The notes: generated by a model from the sequence alone, not told the origin. Counted from the stretch's first letter, positions 54,795 through 64,000 are shown. The stretch: DNA of 64,000 nucleotides from Chrysophaeum taylorii (GCA_029834535.1 JAQMWT010000058.1:1-64000); one strand, 5' to 3'. Numbers and translations: made by a program.

Positions 54795-56999
54795 TCACGA
54801 TGTGCTTGAGCGCGGCGGGGACCGCCGCCTCGGAGAAAGCGAGGGTCGTGTTTTTAGTAACGGCGCGCTGGCCGAAAACGATGCCGTGGCCTCGCATGCG
54901 TACGTGGTGCGACGTCTTGGATTTCCAACGCACCACCGGCTTTGTGAGCACCGTGTAGACGCGGTGCGTCGCGAGCAGGAGTGCCTCCAACTGTGTCGGC
55001 CAGAAGCGCGGGAGCTGGAAGTCGAAATCGACCGTGCGCGAGCCGTCGCGTAGACGAACGTCGCGGACCCAAAGCCGACCAAAATCGTTGCCACTGGCGA
55101 TGGCGTGGACGGGGGCATCCCAGAAGTCGTCGTGGCGGTTGTGGAGGCAGCACGAGCACAAGTGCGTGTGTTCGTCGCCGTCAGGCTTCTTAAAAACGGC
55201 TTATGGGTGGAGGTGGAGGTAACGAGGGTCGCCATCTTGGCCACGAGCATCGTAGTAGTTCTGGAAGTGAGCCGCGGAGACGATGGCAACGTGGCAGGTG
55301 GCCCTTTTTCTTCTTTAAACACGATCCGAAATTTGCGCGCGCGACGTTGTCCGAACGCGAGGAAGGCATTCGCGACGCCGAGCGTTGCCGCGTTGTTCGG
55401 ATCGAACTTGTCTTTGTCGAGTTCATCGACGCGAGAGCCGTCGGAGAACTCGAGCCATTCGAAATTGTCGTCCGTGATGTCTTTGAGCCTTAGTGTCGCG
55501 CCCCCAAAATCCGTAGGATCGCGGCGTGCGCACGCTCCGCAGACGTTGTCGTGGAGTTTGTTAGAACGCGCCATCCCGCGAAGCCTCGCAGCTTCGGTTT
55601 CGTTCGCGTCGACGTCAATAAACTCTTTGATGTCTCGGTGAACGTCTTGTTTGCAGCGAGTGAATGCTGCTAGTTTGTGCGAATTATGCGGGTCGTGGAC
55701 ACAGGAGTCTCGTAGCGTTGCGAGGCGCATTGAATTCCTCGTAATTACTGCGGGGTGAGACTCGTAGAAGTGCAAGAGATTCGCCGGGTCCGCCTCCAAA
55801 TCACGATTGCGCGCGTTCGTACCCAACATGCGACGCCAGCGCGACGTGCCGTCCCATGTGTCGCCGGTGACGCACGAATAGCAAAGGCGATGTTCGCGAA
55901 CGTCGGCGCGCTTGAATTGAGGCGGCTGATTGTGCGGAGCGTCCTCAATTGTAATCGAGTTCGACTGAAGATCGTCACCACGAGCTTGGGAGTGGGTTGC
56001 AATTACTTCGGCGCTGTGCAAATCTCTTAGATTCTGGGACAAATAGGCGGCTTCCTCGTCGTCGAGAGCGCCAAATCTCCTTGCGTCCTCCGCCACGTAC
56101 TCGAGGAATTCGCCCATACGTTCGTGACGAAGACGACGCACGCGCGCACGCTGCGCTTCGCGCTCGCGGCCCAACGCCAAGATTGCAGACTCCGTAGCAG
56201 CATGAGCTTGTTTCTTTGTAGCATCGCGCACTCGTTCCTGACTTTGATGGTTGGCCTCGCGTTCCCGCTCACATTGCAAGATCGCAGCCTCGCCTCCAGC
56301 TCGTATAGCTTCCCTGCGACTCTCGCGGCATACGGCGTGGCGCAGACGATCAGCCTCGCCGTTGTGCGCGAGCGCGCGCGTCGCGTCCTCGTCGCCGCCT
56401 TGTGCTTCTTCTAAGCGCTCATCACGCCGCTGCTGGTTGCGCAGACGATTAGCCTCGCGTTGGTCCTCGAGCGCCCGCATCGCGTCCTGGTCGCCACCTT
56501 GTGCTTCTTCTAAGCGCCTGTCGCGGCATACGGCGTGGCGCAGACAATCAGCCTCGCGTTGGTCCTCGAGCGCGCGAACCGCGTCCTCGTCGCCACGTTG
56601 AGCTTCTTCTAAGCGCTTGTCGCAGCATGCGGCGTGGCGCACAGGATCAGCCTTGCGTTCGTGCTCGAGAGCGCGCATGTAGTCTTCGACGCCGCCGTAC
56701 GCTTCTTGTAAACGATCATCACGCCGCTGCTGGTGACTACGACGATTGCCCTCGCGTTCACGCTCAAGTAGCATCGCCGCATCCTCCTCTCCGGCAATCG
56801 CGGCTTCGCGACGAGCGGCACGCTTCCACGCACGAATGGTGCGCGTGTATATTTTCTCATCGCCATTCCACTCCTGGGCGAGAACAGTGAAATACCACTG
56901 TCTCTTCAAAGCATCTTGCGCGTCTTTCTTCTTCCCGCGTAAATCCAGCGGCGGGTATCGCCGAGCGGTATGCACGAAATCCGGCGTTTCGTGCACCAT
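54795..56999 (-). CDS. Helitron protein N-terminal part (repeat domain, DUF6570-like)
   Basis: 734 codons starting MVHETPDFVHTARRYPPLDL. Residues about 95-230 are 26-residue tandem repeats of the form RLEEAQGGDEDAMRALEDQREADRLRHAVCRD (quoted in outline), a highly charged coiled coil. Residues about 330-530 are globular, with Cys pairs (CGAC, CYSC) of a zinc-binding type. The continuation at 54733-55161, in another frame, has LPRFWPTQLEALLLATHRVY and MRGHGIVFGQ, matching the DUF6570 domain found upstream of Helitron Rep. The switch between these frames lies near 55.2 kb, so at least one frameshift has occurred. Function: probably part of the replication initiator, nuclear. Confidence 0.65.
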   Translation of the reverse strand: MVHETPDFVHTARRYPPLDLRGKKKDAQDALKRQWYFTVLAQEWNGDEKIYTRTIRAWKRAARREAAIAGEEDAAMLLEREREGNRRSHQQRRDDRLQEAYGGVEDYMRALEHERKADPVRHAACCDKRLEEAQRGDEDAVRALEDQREADCLRHAVCRDRRLEEAQGGDQDAMRALEDQREANRLRNQQRRDERLEEAQGGDEDATRALAHNGEADRLRHAVCRESRREAIRAGGEAAILQCEREREANHQSQERVRDATKKQAHAATESAILALGREREAQRARVRRLRHERMGEFLEYVAEDARRFGALDDEEAAYLSQNLRDLHSAEVIATHSQARGDDLQSNSITIEDAPHNQPPQFKRADVREHRLCYSCVTGDTWDGTSRWRRMLGTNARNRDLEADPANLLHFYESHPAVITRNSMRLATLRDSCVHDPHNSHKLAAFTRCKQDVHRDIKEFIDVDANETEAARLRGMARSNKLHDNVCGACARRDPTDFGGATLRLKDITDDNFEWLEFSDGSRVDELDKDKFDPNNAATLGVANAFLAFGQRRARKFRIVFKEEKGPPATLPSSPRLTSRTTTMLVAKMATLVTSTSTHKPFLRSLTATNTRTCARAASTTATTTSGMPPSTPSPVATILVGFGSATFVYATARARSISTSSSRASGRHSWRHSCSRRTASTRCSQSRWCVGNPRRRTTYACEATASFSASAPLLKTRPSLSPRRRSPPRSSTS

Positions 57000-57113
57000 G
57001 AGATAAACTTCACCTTGCGGCTTGTTCCCTGCGCGTTTCGGATTATCTTTTTTCTTGTTCCCTGTCCGTCACGGGTTGTCTTTTTTCTTTATCTTCTTTC
57101 TTTCCGTCTTCTT

Positions 57114-58556
57114 CCTTACTACTAATCGGCAGATTTTTCTCTGTCTGTTTGTTTGTTTGTCTTTGAAGGTCCCCCCTTACCCTGATCGCCGACTGCGGTT
57201 GCGATGGAGGACGGTGCCTCATGAATCCTGAGCCTTGCGAGGGCATCCGCCCTCCCGGCGTAGGTTGGCACCTATTCGCCTCCCGGGCGGGCCGGTTGGC
57301 AGCCGGAACGTTCGCAGTGGGACGGGGTATGGCCGGGGGGCGAAGACGGAAGGTTATCGACGAGTTGGTTGTCAGTCACATCGCGGTCTCCTCGTCGTAT
57401 GGCGACAAGCTTGATGGTCACTCTCCGCCGACCGACCTTTCGGCGCTCCTCGTCTACAGGCCCGTGATTCCGGACTGGCTCCTGTTGGTCCGGCCTGGCT
57501 CCCATGTTCGGGAGAGGTCTGAAGTTAGTTAGTTAGTTAGAAGGTCGACTGCTAAGAGGGGGGTGTGTTTGTTTGTTAGTCCCCCGATTCAGGGTAAGGA
57601 TCAGGTAGGCCCGCGAGCCAGGCATTGATCCTCCAAGCCGTCTACGGCGACCTCGCAGACTATTTCCACGACCCGCGGCGGCTCTTTCAGCGCGCCATTC
57701 TCACGCCCCGTCGAAACGATGTTGTCGATGCTGACAACGCGCGCATGACCGCGGCCTTTTTTCCCGGAGACGAGGCGTCGGAGTTCTTTTCGGCCGACTA
57801 GGTTGGGTCGGAAGACGACGCCTCGCTCTTTACAGTCGAGTTTTCAACTCCCTGACAACCAACGGCATGCTGACTTTGATCGCGAGCTTAAAGTCTTCGC
57901 AACCTCGACCCGTCGCACGGCCACTGCAACGGTACCAGATACATGATCGATCGTGTCGTTGTCACCGAGGCTCCTCCAACCTGTATCCCTTAAGGCCCGC
58001 CGACGCCAAACGATCACCAAGAGCCAGGACCAGACGCCCCGCGAGGTCGGCGTCCTCTTGGCGAAGCCCGTCTACTGCCACGTCCAGCTCTACGTGGCTC
58101 TCTGTCGATCGGCAACCCCGAGGATATCCTCTTCTGGGTCGACGACGCCATCCTACCCCACACGTGCCGCGCAATACCGATAAGACCCCTCCCGGCGTCT
58201 ACACGCGCACTATAGGTTAACTTACTGGGACCAGGTGAACTTACTGGGGTTTGAGATTGGGACTAGGTGAATTTAGTGACCAGGTGAGCTTACTGGGGGT
58301 TTTAGAGTAAACTCGAAGGTTAGCGGCGCGTGCGGATCAAGGCAGCTTAGATTGGCGGAGGCGAGAGCGACGAGCTCGAAGGAGGGTGGGGTGAGTGGGT
58401 GTGAGCGCGAGTGGGTCTACGCCGAACTTACCGGGGTTAGAGATTTGGACTAGGTGAACTTACTGCCCAGGTGAACTTATATGAAACTTACTGGGATTAG
58501 GTGAACTTACCGGGGTTAGAGATTGGGACTAGGTGAACTTACTGGCCTGCACTTGT
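57114..58556 (+). mobile_element. Helitron-derived composite, copy 4
   Basis: Left end CCTTACTACTAATCGGCAG, TCTG/TTTG run, then a short antisense LINE tail (CTTTGAAGGTCGACTGCTAAGAGGGG, split by the SINE-like insertion at 57172-57539). From about 57570 come the TAGTCCCCCGATT start, the helicase remnant (ILQAVYGDLADYFHDPRR; AILTPR; LRNLDPSHGHCNGTR; ITKSQDQTPREVGVLLAKPV; LYVALCR) and AGGTGAACTTACTGG words, ending CCTGCACTTGT at 58556. The helicase core text is interrupted by internal losses and frame changes, for example about 25-30 residues missing between the NGTR block and the SQGQT block. Confidence 0.75.
57172..57539 (+). mobile_element. SINE-like retroposon, copy 4, with 7-bp target duplication
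   Basis: A 368-bp full-length copy, from CCCCCTTACCCTGATCGCC to a (TTAG)n tail, flanked by GAAGGTC at 57165-57171 and 57540-57546. Removing it restores the LINE-tail sequence TCTTTGAAGGTCGACTGC seen (as TCTTTAAATGTCGACTGC) at 58610 and 59834. It is the reverse complement of copy 2 with few differences. The 103-codon frame inside (57221-57532) is not conserved as a protein in copy 1 and is probably fortuitous. Confidence 0.8.
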
Positions 58557-59775
58557 CCTTGCTACTAATCGACAGATGTTTGTCTGTCTGTCTGTTTGTT
58601 TGTTTGTTTGTCTTTAAATGTCGACTGCTAAGAGGGGGGTGTGTGTGGGGAGCATGAAGGATGTGGGTGGGTTTGTGGGGTATGAGGGATGTGCCTGACG
58701 GGCGGAGATAAGTACGCGGGACCTAGTCGGGGTCATCGCCGAGGCGTGGGGCAGGCGAAGAGAGGACGGGCCCCGCCCGTAGCCTCGGCGTAGGTCGTAC
58801 GTTTGTCCCCCGATTTAGGGTAAGGATCAGTTTGGCCCGCGAGCCAGACAGTGATCCTCCAAGCCGTCTACGGCGACCTCGCAGACTATTTCCACGACCC
58901 GCGGCGGCTCTTTCAGCGCGCCATTCTCACGCCCCGTCGAAACGATGTTGTCGATGCTGACAACGCGCGCATGACCGCGGCCTTTTTTCCCGGAGACGAG
59001 GCGTCGGAGTTCTTTTCGGCCGACTAGGTTGGGTCGGAAGACGACGCCTCGCTCTTTACAGTCGAGTTTTCGACTCCCTGACAACCAACGGCATGCTGAC
59101 TTTGATCGCGAGCTTAAAGTCTTCGCAACCTCGACCCGTCGCACGGCCACTGCAACGGTACCAGATACATGATCGATCGTGTCGTTGTCACCGAGGCTCC
59201 TCCAACCTGTATCCCTTAAGGCCCGCCGACGCCAAACGATCAACAAGAGCCAGGGCCAGACGCCCCGCGAGGTCGGCGTCCTCTTGGCGAAGCCCGTCTT
59301 CTGCCACGTCCAGCTCTACGTGGCTCTCTGTCGATCGGCAACCCCGAGGATATCCTCTTCTGGTCGACGACTCCACCCTACCCACACGTGCTGCGCAATA
59401 CCGATAAGCCCCCTCCCGGCGTCTACACGCGCACTGTAGGTGAACTTACTGGGACCAGGTGAACTTACTGGGGTTTGAGATTGGGACTAGGTGAATATAG
59501 TGACCAGGTGAACTTACTGGGACCAGGTGAACTTACTGGGGGTTTAGAGTAAACTCAAAGATTAGCGGCGTGTGCGGATCAAAGCAGCTTAGATTGGCGG
59601 AGGCGAGAGCGACGAGCTCGAAGGAGTGGTGTGAGCACGAGTGGGTTTACGCCGAACTTACTGGGGTTAGAAATTTGGACTAGGTGAACTTACTGGCCAG
59701 GTGAACTTACTGGGACCAGGTGAACTTACTGGAGTTAGAGATTGGGACTAGGCGAACTTACTGGCCTGCACTTGT
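58557..59775 (+). mobile_element. Helitron-derived composite, copy 5
   Basis: CCTTGCTACTAATCGACAG, a (TCTG)n(TTTG)n run, then about 190 bp of antisense LINE 3' end (about 58610-58800, including the last codons of its protein and the 3' untranslated part). From 58801 come GTTTGTCCCCCGATTTAGGG and the helicase remnant as in copy 4, ending CCTGCACTTGT at 59775. It directly follows copy 4 and directly precedes copy 6, head to tail. Confidence 0.75.
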
Positions 59776-59945
59776 TTGTCTTTAAATGTCGACTGCGAAG
59801 AGGGGGGTGTGTGTGGGGAGCATCTGTTTGTTTGTCTTTAAATGTCGACTGCTAAGAGGGGGGTGTGTGTGGGGAGCATGAAGGATGTGGGTGGGTTTGT
59901 GGGGTATGAGGGATGTGCCTGACGGGCGGAGATAAGTACGCGGAC

Positions 59946-61575
59946 CTAGTCGGGGTCATCGCCGAGGCGTGGGGCAGGCGAAGAGAGGACGGGCCCCGCC
60001 CGTAGGTCGTACGCATGCTGCCGCCGGACGTATGTGCGACGAAGGGTGACGTCCTGCTGGGATCGGGCGGCCTGGGTGGGGTTCCCCGAGGCGGCGACAT
60101 GGGTGAGGGCGGTGAGGGCACAGCGAGCCCGGCCTAATGCGTTGGCGATCCCCCACTCACGGTAGATGCGGCGAGTTTGGGCCGCCTTTGCCTCTGTGAA
60201 GTTGGCGCAGCCGCTTGCCACCCAGGTTCGCGCAGCGATGCGCTCTGCGCATGTTTGGGCGAGAGCGTGGCACGCCGCGCTGGCCTCACCGAAGGCACCA
60301 AAGACGAGGCCGGCGACGGTGCCGTAGCTACGTAGCCGCTGTTCGACAGGGCCCAAGAAGCCAGGCGGTGGTGCTGTACCCGGCTGGGGGATGATGGCGT
60401 CGATGCCGCGGGCGTGAGCGAGGTATTCGGAGTGGACTTGCGCTGCGCGCCGATCGACAGGCGACGGGTGGGAGGGATGGAGGGCGTGGGCGGTGTACAA
60501 CGAACCCCAAGCGAGGGTTTTGATGTCGTAGAGTTGCTCCTTGTTGTCGAGCGTGGTGAGGATGTCTGGGACGACTTGGCGTCGGGCGAGATTGCCTCGG
60601 TACCGGCCGTAGAGGCGCGTGCGAATGGTAGGGGGCGACGACGTCAGCAAAGATGCCGAAAACCTCGGACAGGGCTGGGATGCCGGCCTCTTTGACGCTG
60701 CAGAGGACGCAGTCGAGCTGGCCGTCATGCCAGGTGGTCCGCGCTCCTCCACGGTTGACAAGGTTGGCCTGCGTGAGAAGCACCTTGCCGTGAGCGTCGA
60801 GAACGACGTCAGTGCCCAGAATGCGAGTGCCCACGAGGCCCAAACAAGCTGGAGAGGGGTAGCCAAAGTACTGGGCACACATCTCAGCCCAGCAGCGGTT
60901 GGGGATTTGAAGGGCAGAGCTGGGCCACGAGCTGATGAACGTGGTCGAGAAGCGATCCCATGAGGACGCCGCTACTCGAAGTGCATCGGTGATGGGAAGG
61001 GTGGCCGCAAGGCGCTGGAGTGCAGTGGCCCGAGCTGTCTCGCGCTGGGAGGTTAGAGCACGCTGGAGTTGGGGTATGAGCACGGGTGTCGAGATGGTGG
61101 GGTCGACGAGGACGCCCATGGAGACGAATTCGTGGGAGAGAGGACCGTCGACGAGATGAACGTTGGCGGGGTCGCCGGAACCAGCGCCGCCGTGGGAAGC
61201 CAGCGTGGTACGGAGATCAGCCCGAAGTCCGTCCCACGCAGTCTCGAGTGCTCGCCCCAGGCGGCAACCGGATGCGAGGAGGTGGTGCCAACGGTGCAAC
61301 TCGTTACCTGTGCGAAAAGAAGTGGCACCCAGGACCGAGGCGAGGCGGGGGAGGTAGCCAGGGACCTCCACGGCACCCGTAGGATCGCGAAGGTCGACTG
61401 AGGGCCTGGGCCGCCGTGCCAACAAAGGCGGCGGGGCTGAGGTCGGCGCAGGAGCGAATGCCGCCACCCCCACTTCGAGCAGGAAGACGGAGGCGTTGGA
61501 GGACGATGCCGGTGGAGTCAAAAACCTGACGCGGATCTGCGCCAAGTGCTGTGGCGACGAAGCTGAGGACGGCAA
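59946..61575 (-). pseudogene. LINE C-terminal region with nuclease-like motif
   Basis: This continues the LINE protein in two overlapping frames, 60328-61575 (415 codons) and 59946-60878 (310 codons), so a further frameshift lies near 60.6-60.8 kb and another near 61.4 kb. The first has a globular segment ending TTWHDGQLDCVLCSVKEAG. The second has RRQVVPDILTTLDNKEQLYDIKTLAWGS, with a P-D...D-x-K spacing like PD-(D/E)XK nucleases (quoted in outline). GFLGPVEQRLRSYG and GLVFGAFGEAS, conserved in a LINE family I know from algae and sponges, follow. It ends at LGDDPD before a stop near 59946. The nuclease role (target nicking) is inferred from the motif only. Confidence 0.65.
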
Positions 61576-61736
61576 CGTCGAAGCGGCGGAGCGCGCTCAA
61601 GGCATTGGTGGGGTAGCAGTGTTGCGCGATGTAGTCCATGCGCGGGGCGATGCAGTAGCGGCCCAACGAGTACATGCAGTGGAGGGAGACGTTCTGGAGC
61701 TTGGTGCGAATACGGCTCATGTAGCTCACCTGAGCG

Positions 61737-62726
61737 TCAACCTCGCGTTGCAAGGTAGCTTCGACATAGGCATCTCCGGCGTGGCCGGGAGCCGATGGGC
61801 ACACCGTAGATTACGAGGCCGTCGGCGACAACGGGGATACCAGCAAGAGTACGCGTGCCGTCAGGCGCAACTTGGACGTGGTCGTGAACATCGGGGTGAT
61901 CGAGAAGACCCATGCCAAGTGCCGGACAGAACGCCACGCACTTGTCGAGGCGGAGCTCCTCGCCGCTAGCTTGGATGTCGCGGGCGTACTGCAGGAGGGC
62001 GTCGACAACCTCACGAGGGGAACCAGAGATGACGCCGTCGTCCATGCCAAATCGGGCGTAGCCGGCACATGAACGTAAGCGGGTGTCAAGGGCCTGTGCG
62101 GCGTCATGCGTTGCCAGACAGTACGCCGGTGGATAGGTGGGGTCGCCTTGCTGGCCGCCTTCTTGAGAGTCGAAGGGGGCGCGATCGAGGCCGGTGGGGC
62201 CGTGGAGGGCCACCCAGGATGCCGGCCGTAATTGCTTGAACATAAAGTGGCCAAAGGCACGCAGCTTAGCGTTGGCGTGGTTTGCGAGTTTGTCCACGAC
62301 GGTCCGGCGCTTGAGCTCGTTGAAGGCGTTGCGTTTGTCCAGCTTGATGATGACCTGGTCGGGGTACTGCTCCGCGTGGGTGCGGACGCCAAAGACGAGG
62401 CGCGAGGGGCCGCCCTTGACCCCGACGGCAACGTTGATCGGGTACAGTGCCTCAGAGAGCTCGGAGTGGAGGCTACGCACAAGGCACCGTCCAGTGGCAC
62501 GGCGGCGGACGGTGCCAATGCCGATAGGTCGAACGTCAGGTGCTTGGTTAGCGTCAGCGGCGCGTCGTTTTACCAACGGAATGAGGGTTACCGTGGTGGT
62601 GATGAAGTAATACCAGTCAGGAAGAGCTCCACGAACGAACAAGGTCTCAAGGTTGTCGATTTTGTCCATCGCCGAGCGTGCCTTGACGTTGCTCGAGGGC
62701 TGGGGAGAAGGATTTGTGGAATTCAT
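61737..62726 (-). CDS. Non-LTR retrotransposon reverse transcriptase, 5'-truncated
   Basis: 329 codons. ALPDWYYFITTTVTLIPLVKR and DVRPIGIGTVRRRATGRCLV are the finger motifs, IIKLDKRNAFNELKRR holds the first catalytic Asp, GGQQGDPTYPPAYCLA is the G-x-x-Q-G motif and FGMDDGVISGS is the catalytic x-D-D site. The domain begins well inside the usual ORF, so the N-terminal part is lost. The first codons (MNSTNPSPQPSSNV) may not be the native start. The following thumb part is in another frame (61304-61804: YMSRIRTKLQNVSLHCMYSLG), so there is a frameshift near 61.75 kb. The protein would copy LINE RNA at the target site in the nucleus. Confidence 0.8.
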   Translation of the reverse strand: MNSTNPSPQPSSNVKARSAMDKIDNLETLFVRGALPDWYYFITTTVTLIPLVKRRAADANQAPDVRPIGIGTVRRRATGRCLVRSLHSELSEALYPINVAVGVKGGPSRLVFGVRTHAEQYPDQVIIKLDKRNAFNELKRRTVVDKLANHANAKLRAFGHFMFKQLRPASWVALHGPTGLDRAPFDSQEGGQQGDPTYPPAYCLATHDAAQALDTRLRSCAGYARFGMDDGVISGSPREVVDALLQYARDIQASGEELRLDKCVAFCPALGMGLLDHPDVHDHVQVAPDGTRTLAGIPVVADGLVIYGVPIGSRPRRRCLCRSYLATRG

Positions 62727-63850
62727 TTGCGGGATGAGGGAGTCGGCCTGACGGGCGGCGTCGCGGACCTAGCGGGGTCATCGCCGAGGCGTGGGGCAGG
62801 CGAAGACGGGCGCGTAGGTCGTACGCATGCTGCCGCCGGACGTATGTGCGACGAAGGGTGACGTCCGTTTGTCCCTCGATTTAGGGTAAGGATCAGGTAG
62901 GCCCGCGAGCCAGACAGTGATCCTCCAAGCCGTCTACGGCGACCTCGCAGACTGTTTCCACGACCCGCGGCGGCTCTTTCAGCGCGCCCTTCTCACGCCC
63001 CGTCGAAACGATGTTGTCGATGCTGACAACGCGCGCATGACCGCGGCCTTTTTTCCCGCAGACGAGGCGTCGGAGTTCTTTCGGCCGACTATGTTGGGTC
63101 GGAAGACGACGCCTCGCTCTTTACAATCGAGTTTTCAACTCCCTGACGACCAACGGCATGCTGACTTTGATCTCGAGCTTAAAGTCTTCGCAGCCTCGAC
63201 CCGTCGCACGGCCACTGCAACGGTACCAGATACATGATCGATCGTGTCGTTGTCACCGAGGCTCCTCCAACCTGTATCCCTTAAGCCCCACCGACGCCAA
63301 ACGATCACCAAGAGCCAGGGCCAGACGCCCCGCGAGGTCGGCGTCCTCTTGGCGAAGCCCGTCTACTGCCACGTCCAGCTCTACGTGGCTCTCTGTCGAT
63401 CGGCAACCCCGAGGATATCCTCTTCTGGGTCGACGACTCCACCCTACCCCACACGTGCTGCGCAATACCGATAAGCCCCCTCCCGGCGTCTACATGCGCA
63501 CTGTAGTTGAACTTACTGGGACCACGTGAACTTACTGGGGTTTGAGATTGGGACTAGGTGAACTTAGTGACCAGGTGAACTTACTGGGACCAAGTGAACT
63601 TACTGGGGTTTTTAGAGTGAACGCAAAGGCTAGCGGCGTGTACGGATCAAAGCAGCTTAGATTGGCGGAGGTGAGAGCGACGAGCTCGAAGGAGAGTGGG
63701 GTGAGTGGATGTGAGCACGAGTGGGCTTACGCCGAACTTACTGGGGTTAGAGATTGGGACTAGGTGAACTTACTGGGACCAGGTGAACTTACTGGGGTTA
63801 GAGATTGGGACCAGGTGAACTTACTGGCGAACTTACTGGCCTGCACTTGT

Positions 63851-64000
63851 TTTGAACTAAAAAGAAAACATGGAAGACCGACAGGACAGACAGACACACA
63901 GACGTGACGCACATTGAACTTCGCGTTTTTTGCGATCCGTTTAGTATGCCATGTACTGATATACTGAGCTGGCGACGACGGTTTCGCGCACGCATTAATC
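63851..64000. other. Unassigned right edge
   Basis: The last 150 bases hold a CAGACAGACACACAGAC simple run and no recognisable gene or repeat of the families above. Confidence 0.5.

Larger units (their letters stand above)
52148..57113 (-). mobile_element. Helitron, 5' portion with Rep gene, helicase missing
   Basis: On the minus strand the element reads from a leader (57113-57000) through an N-terminal repeat domain, a DUF6570-like domain and the Helitron-like N (HUH) Rep domain. It stops at 52148, where it abuts the polypurine tract of Copia-3. The Pif1 helicase that completes a Helitron protein is absent here, although helicase fragments of a Helitron are abundant elsewhere in the window in the opposite orientation. 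The left boundary is shared with CCTTACTACTAATCGGCAG at 57114. GC content is high and antisense shadow frames are long. Confidence 0.8.
59824..62740 (-). mobile_element. LINE (non-LTR retrotransposon), minus strand
   Basis: The element covers the two coding pieces above plus a 3' untranslated part ending, on its own strand, in AGTCGACATTTAAAGACAAACAAACAGA, a (CAAA)n-type tail (quoted in outline). The 5' part is missing. Two shorter 3' copies occur at about 58610-58800 and 59776-59823, and a fragment at 62745-62866, so the same family is present at least four times within 5 kb. Confidence 0.75.
59776..63850 (+). mobile_element. Helitron-derived composite, copy 6, with a 3-kb antisense LINE
   Basis: This starts with a 48-bp piece of LINE tail (59776-59823), then a second LINE tail and the LINE body on the minus strand (59824-62740), then about 120 bp repeating part of the LINE 3' region (62745-62866). 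From 62867 come GTTTGTCCCTCGATTTAGGG and the helicase remnant with AGGTGAACTTACTGG words, to 63850. The helicase part is nearly the same as in copies 2-5. The order of parts is as in copy 5 but with far more LINE sequence between the same two junction words. Confidence 0.7.

Noticed and set aside
57221-57532. 103-codon frame, also seen at 17443-17754 on the minus strand, as a conserved protein
   Set aside because: The conservation is that of the SINE-like DNA itself; the divergent copy at 7945 does not keep the frame.
24226-63850. Regularly spaced AGGTGAACTTACTGG words as a CRISPR array
   Set aside because: The spacing is irregular, the spacers are themselves repeated, and the context is a eukaryotic Helitron remnant.

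Overview
The window is a eukaryotic, transposon-packed stretch with no host gene I can defend. Nearly every long reading frame belongs to, or lies antisense to, a mobile element: Ty1/Copia and Ty3/Gypsy LTR elements, a Mutator-like transposase, a Helitron Rep, a non-LTR retrotransposon, a SINE-like retroposon family and many Helitron-derived fragments. Copia elements primed by an initiator-tRNA half, together with moderately GC-rich intron-poor repeats, would suit a red alga or another protist or alga. That assignment is an inference from content only and is weak.

Layout. 1-3.5 kb: a decayed MULE transposase, a Pro/Glu-coding minisatellite and an array of ACCAAACTT words. 3.5-7.2 kb: an unusually C-rich, G-poor stretch with a 633-codon open frame, perhaps an old Copia-like remnant. 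7.2-24.2 kb, minus strand: a nested block. Copia-1 runs from about 9.3 to 18.8 kb and its 5' LTR begins at 18812. A GC-rich Copia-2 (18955-24083) sits inside that LTR, which resumes at 24084-24155. A SINE-like element with a clean 13-bp target duplication interrupts the Copia-1 gag. 24.2-31.3 kb: Helitron-derived fragments, a Copia-4 pol remnant with a 190-bp internal tandem duplication, several minisatellites and small repeat pieces. 31.3-39.4 kb: a largely whole Gypsy element with a GTCTG target duplication. It carries a cytosine-5 DNA methyltransferase-like domain between protease and reverse transcriptase, and an inverted copy of its own 3' end near its 5' end. 40.3-43.7 kb: a poorly classified LTR-like unit with an Ala-rich repeat protein. 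43.7-52.15 kb: plus-strand Copia-3. 52.15-57.1 kb, minus strand: a Helitron Rep gene cut off before its helicase. 57.1-63.85 kb: three head-to-tail composite units, each ending in the same Pif1-helicase fragment and AGGTGAACTTACTGG repeats, with antisense LINE sequence of increasing length (about 30 bp, 0.2 kb, 3 kb) inside them.

The insertions give relative ages. The Helitron-derived repeat at 31.29 kb is older than the Gypsy inside it. Copia-1 is older than Copia-2 and than the 17.4-kb SINE-like copy. The LINE tail at 57.16 kb is older than the SINE-like copy in it. The most interesting candidates are the methyltransferase-bearing Gypsy and the Helitron/LINE composite array.
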